DNA of 7,660 bases from an uncultured bacterium (GTDB lineage: Bacteria > Bacillota > Clostridia > Lachnospirales > Lachnospiraceae). Within the stretch, counting starts at the first letter, position 1. Every line of letters begins with the position of its first letter. The position numbers and the translations under genes are program-made. The stretch is taken from contig CAMTZV010000056.1 of the NCBI GenBank assembly GCA_947086625.1, forward strand, positions 1 through 7,660, written 5' to 3'. Shown here one piece after another: positions 5,567 through 7,660 of the stretch. Under the pieces are notes generated by a model that saw nothing but the letters and a program-made list of their open reading frames with translations, made no database searches and had not been told where the DNA came from.

Positions 5567-6355
5567 CTAGCGATCCATCGCCGCGTCCTGGCTCTCCTGC
5601 CAGAGCATGTCCATGATCCGCTTTTTCGTCTCGAGAAATTCCGGCAAAACAAGGCTCTCGTGGCTGCGCTCGCCGGGAATGTGCACCGTTAGCACCTCCC
5701 GGATCGTGCCGGGCCTTCGGCTCATGACATAGATCCGGTCTCCGAGCAGCACCGCCTCGTCGATATCGTGCGTGATAAAGAGGATCGTCGTCCGCGTCTT
5801 TTTGCTGATATCCGCGAGAAGCTCCTGCATAACGACGCGTGTCTGCGCGTCCAGCGCGCCGAACGGCTCGTCCATCAGCAGGATTTCCGGCTCGTTCGCG
5901 AGCGTGCGCGCGATCGCCACGCGCTGCTTCATGCCGCCGGAGAGCTGCTTTGGCAGCGCATCCTCAAACCCGCTCAGCCCCACAAGGTCGATAAATTTTT
6001 TCGCCTGCGCCGCGCGCTCCTCCTTCGGCGCTTTTTTCATTTTCAGGCCGAACTCCACGTTCTTTTGCACGGAAAGCCACGGAAACAGGCTGTAGCCCTG
6101 AAATACCATGCCCCGGTCCGCGCCCGGCCCCGCCACGGGCTTTCCGTCGAGCAGCACCGTCCCGTCCGTCGCCGTATCCAGCCCGCCCAGAATGTTGATC
6201 AGCGTCGTCTTTCCGCAGCCGGAGGGCCCCACGATCATGACAAACTCGCCGTCCTTTACCTCAAGATCCACATGGTCGATCGCCGTCACGTCCCCCTTGC
6301 TGCCGCCGTCGTATATTTTTGTCAGGCCGACCGCCTGAAGCTTGCACTCTTCCAT
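5567..6355 (-). CDS. ABC transporter ATP-binding protein, NitT/TauT type
   Basis: A 262-residue nucleotide-binding subunit that powers import by hydrolysing ATP on the cytoplasmic face. All motifs are intact: Walker A GPSGCGKTT (43-51), Q-loop VFQGYSLFPW (84-93), signature LSGGMKQR (138-145), Walker B ILLMDEP (158-164), D-loop ALD (167-169) and H-loop THD (195-197). The FPWLSV sequence after the Q-loop is typical of SsuB/TauB-like proteins. GGAGGGAG lies just before the ATG. It starts 15 bases after the permease stop, so the two are clearly one operon. Its substrate follows from its partners and is not known. Confidence 0.95.
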   Translation of the reverse strand: MEECKLQAVGLTKIYDGGSKGDVTAIDHVDLEVKDGEFVMIVGPSGCGKTTLINILGGLDTATDGTVLLDGKPVAGPGADRGMVFQGYSLFPWLSVQKNVEFGLKMKKAPKEERAAQAKKFIDLVGLSGFEDALPKQLSGGMKQRVAIARTLANEPEILLMDEPFGALDAQTRVVMQELLADISKKTRTTILFITHDIDEAVLLGDRIYVMSRRPGTIREVLTVHIPGERSHESLVLPEFLETKKRIMDMLWQESQDAAMDR

Positions 6356-6370
6356 TTCGTCTCCCTCCGC

Positions 6371-7159
6371 CTATCTGTCCGCCAGCCGCTCATGCCACGG
6401 TGCGACAATACGCGTTAAGATGCGGAACAGAAAATCCGTGACAAGCCCGATTAACCCGATTAAAATCAGTCCCGCAAAGATCGTGTCCGTCGCAAGGTAG
6501 CGCTGTGAGCGCAGGATCATGTAGCCGAGCCCGTTCTGCGCCGCGACCATCTCCGCGACGACGAGGTAGGTCCACGCCCAGCCAATCGTCAGGCGGAAAT
6601 CGTCCATCAGCCCCGGCAGCGCCGCCGGAAAGATCACTTCCTTATAGACCTGCATTTTGCTTGCGCCAAGCGTTTTGGCCGCGTTGATAAGGTTTGCGTC
6701 CACGCCGGAGACGGTGTCGCACACCATGAGCACGAGCTGGAAAAACGTGCCGAGAAAAATGATCGTATATTTCTGCGTCTCGTCGATGCCAAGGTACAAA
6801 AGCGTCAGCGGCACGAGCGCCACGACCGGAAGATACCTCGCAAACTCGATGATCGGCTGCACAAACGCGCTGAATTTACGCGAATTTGCCATGAGCATCC
6901 CGCAGGGCAGCGCCACGACGACCGACCAGAACCAGCCGACGACGACGCGTGCCGTCGATTCAAAGCAGTTCGCCCAGAGCGAGCCGTCCGCATACAGCTC
7001 TCCGATGCGCCGGAGCACAGCAAACGGCGAGGGCAGAAACAGCTCCGAGACAAAGCCGCCGAAGGTGAGCACGCACCAAAGCCCGATAATCAGCGCGAAG
7101 CAGATGAAGCTGAGCATATGCTCCATGTTCACCCCGCGCCGTTTGTTCTTCTTTTCCAT
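6371..7159 (-). CDS. ABC transporter permease, NitT/TauT type
   Basis: A 262-residue integral membrane subunit of the SsuC/TauC kind with about six predicted membrane helices (for example near residues 16-34, 72-90, 110-124, 131-150, 190-206 and 224-245). The ATPase-docking EAA loop is seen as NAAKTLGASKMQVYKEVIFP (159-178) followed by AALPGL. The start at 7159 was chosen over an in-frame ATG at 7282, because the latter would lie upstream of the predicted promoter and inside a terminator. AAGGAG (7174-7179) precedes it, though 14 bases away, which is long; an ATG at 7126 is an alternative. It is the first gene of the transporter operon. Length is normal for the family. Confidence 0.92.
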   Translation of the reverse strand: MEKKNKRRGVNMEHMLSFICFALIIGLWCVLTFGGFVSELFLPSPFAVLRRIGELYADGSLWANCFESTARVVVGWFWSVVVALPCGMLMANSRKFSAFVQPIIEFARYLPVVALVPLTLLYLGIDETQKYTIIFLGTFFQLVLMVCDTVSGVDANLINAAKTLGASKMQVYKEVIFPAALPGLMDDFRLTIGWAWTYLVVAEMVAAQNGLGYMILRSQRYLATDTIFAGLILIGLIGLVTDFLFRILTRIVAPWHERLADR

Positions 7160-7201
7160 ACTTTCACAGTTTACTCCTTTAGTAAAATAAAGTCCTCTGC
7201 A

Positions 7202-7230
7202 ATTGTATCCTATTTTTCCCGCGGTTGCAA
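7202..7230 (-). promoter_or_regulatory. Promoter of the ABC transporter operon
   Basis: On the minus strand TTGCAA (7225-7230), a 17-base spacer and TACAAT (7202-7207) form a good sigma-A-like promoter right after the upstream terminator. Transcription would start near 7195, about 35 bases before the permease ATG. It could drive the permease, ATPase, binding protein and perhaps the polymerase group. Confidence 0.75.
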
Positions 7231-7232
7231 GC

Positions 7233-7271
7233 AAAAAAAGAAAGCCCTGCGAAAAGTTACGCAAGGCTTCC
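7233..7271 (-). terminator. Rho-independent terminator after the small gene
   Basis: The arms at 7240-7251 and 7260-7271 pair as a 12 bp stem, including G-T wobbles, around an eight-base loop. On the minus strand the stem is followed by seven Ts (7233-7239). It lies 17 bases past the stop codon of the 62-residue protein gene and isolates it from the transporter operon. Confidence 0.88.
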
Positions 7272-7288
7272 CGTTTTTCCACCTGAAC

Positions 7289-7477
7289 TCACGCTTTTAT
7301 CTTGTCCAGCTCTGTGAGATTCACGCCCAGACTTGATAAAATTGTCTTCAACTCGACATATCTGTCGTACATCGATCGATAGGTTTCCGGATCCTTTTCC
7401 TTCACCGACAGCATCCAGTTTTGCAATCTTGAAAATTCGGTAACGGAATCCTTGATAATATCCGCTGCACTCGGCAT
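7289..7477 (-). CDS. Small conserved-looking protein, 62 residues, unknown function
   Basis: I do not recognise this protein. The 62 residues starting MPSAADIIKDSVTEFSRL are soluble, highly charged and predicted to be almost entirely helical, with possible coiled-coil character (RLQNWMLSVKEKDPETY and RYVELKTILSSLG). No cysteine, signal peptide or membrane segment is present. The ATG at 7477 is preferred to one at 7567 because the promoter at 7524-7552 lies between them. A purine-rich stretch (AAAGGCGG) precedes it. The gene has its own promoter and terminator, so it is an independent single-gene unit, which supports real expression. A small regulatory or scaffold role cannot be excluded. Confidence 0.7.
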   Translation of the reverse strand: MPSAADIIKDSVTEFSRLQNWMLSVKEKDPETYRSMYDRYVELKTILSSLGVNLTELDKIKA

Positions 7478-7523
7478 ACGACCACCGCCTTTCTCCGTCT
7501 CAGACACCTTGTAGCTATCTCCT

Positions 7524-7552
7524 ATTGTACCGGAAAACGCACGGGATGTAAA
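7524..7552 (-). promoter_or_regulatory. Promoter of the small protein gene
   Basis: On the minus strand TTTACA (7547-7552), a 17-base spacer and TACAAT (7524-7529) match the sigma-A consensus at five of six positions each. Transcription would begin near 7517, about 40 bases upstream of the ATG at 7477. Confidence 0.8.
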
Positions 7553-7576
7553 GCATAAGGAAACCATTCGCGTTTT

Positions 7577-7660
7577 CTAGCCTTCCTCCGCCTGCTGCCG
7601 GATCGTTTTGCGCAGATCTCTGACCGGCTTCACCATGCAGCAGACCAGCGTGACCATTGC
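7577..7660 (-). CDS. C-terminal end of an unidentified gene, truncated by the window
   Basis: A frame enters from the right edge and ends at a TAG at 7579-7577 after 27 codons. The tail reads AMVTLVCCMVKPVRDLRKT and then IRQQAEEG. The hydrophobic start followed by a basic and polar end would fit the last membrane helix and cytoplasmic tail of a membrane protein, but the fragment is too short to name. One alternative frame is also open across the edge. It ends just before the promoter of the small gene. Confidence 0.45.
   Translation of the reverse strand, partial: AMVTLVCCMVKPVRDLRKTIRQQAEEG

Noticed and set aside
7160..7282. N-terminal extension of the permease from an ATG at 7282
   Set aside because: It would run through the terminator at 7233-7271 and start upstream of the promoter at 7202-7230; transporters of this family do not need it.

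Overview
The window looks like a chromosomal piece of a Bacillota genome, most likely class Clostridia and perhaps Lachnospiraceae. The reasons are a Y-family polymerase followed by a small YolD-like protein, a Gram-positive type lipoprotein substrate-binding protein, strong AAGGAG-type ribosome sites and sigma-A-like promoters with 17-18 bp spacers. The lineage is inferred from gene content and was not tested. Every supported gene is on the minus strand, so transcription runs from high to low coordinates.

In transcription order: (i) the last 27 codons of an unidentified gene (7577-7660). (ii) A 62-residue protein gene (7289-7477) with its own clear promoter and a rho-independent terminator. 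(iii) A NitT/TauT-type ABC transporter with permease (6371-7159), ATPase (5567-6355) and lipoprotein binding protein (4320-5312), driven by a promoter at 7202-7230. A 254-base gap with strong hairpins and an operator-like repeat separates the ATPase from the binding protein. (iv) A Y-family translesion DNA polymerase (2800-4323) whose GTG start overlaps the binding-protein stop by four bases, then a YolD-like small protein (2317-2607), then a shikimate kinase (1776-2330) that overlaps it by 14 bases. (v) A Phd/YefM-RelE/ParE toxin-antitoxin pair (1119-1683) of lower G+C with its own promoter. (vi) A PanE/ApbA-family ketopantoate reductase (131-1060). (vii) A promoter, leader hairpin, ribosome site and the first bases of the next gene (1-121).

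The genes from the permease to shikimate kinase could form one long transcript, because no convincing terminator interrupts them. Functionally this joins solute import, mutagenic DNA repair and aromatic amino-acid synthesis, so it is probably a chance neighbourhood and not a pathway. The most unusual structure is at the polymerase/YolD-like junction. There a 146-base palindrome-rich segment with 17-base terminal inverted repeats sits among three partial copies of the polymerase 3' end. It looks like a non-coding miniature repeat element that split a formerly tight gene junction. I saw no CRISPR array, rRNA, tRNA or transposase gene.
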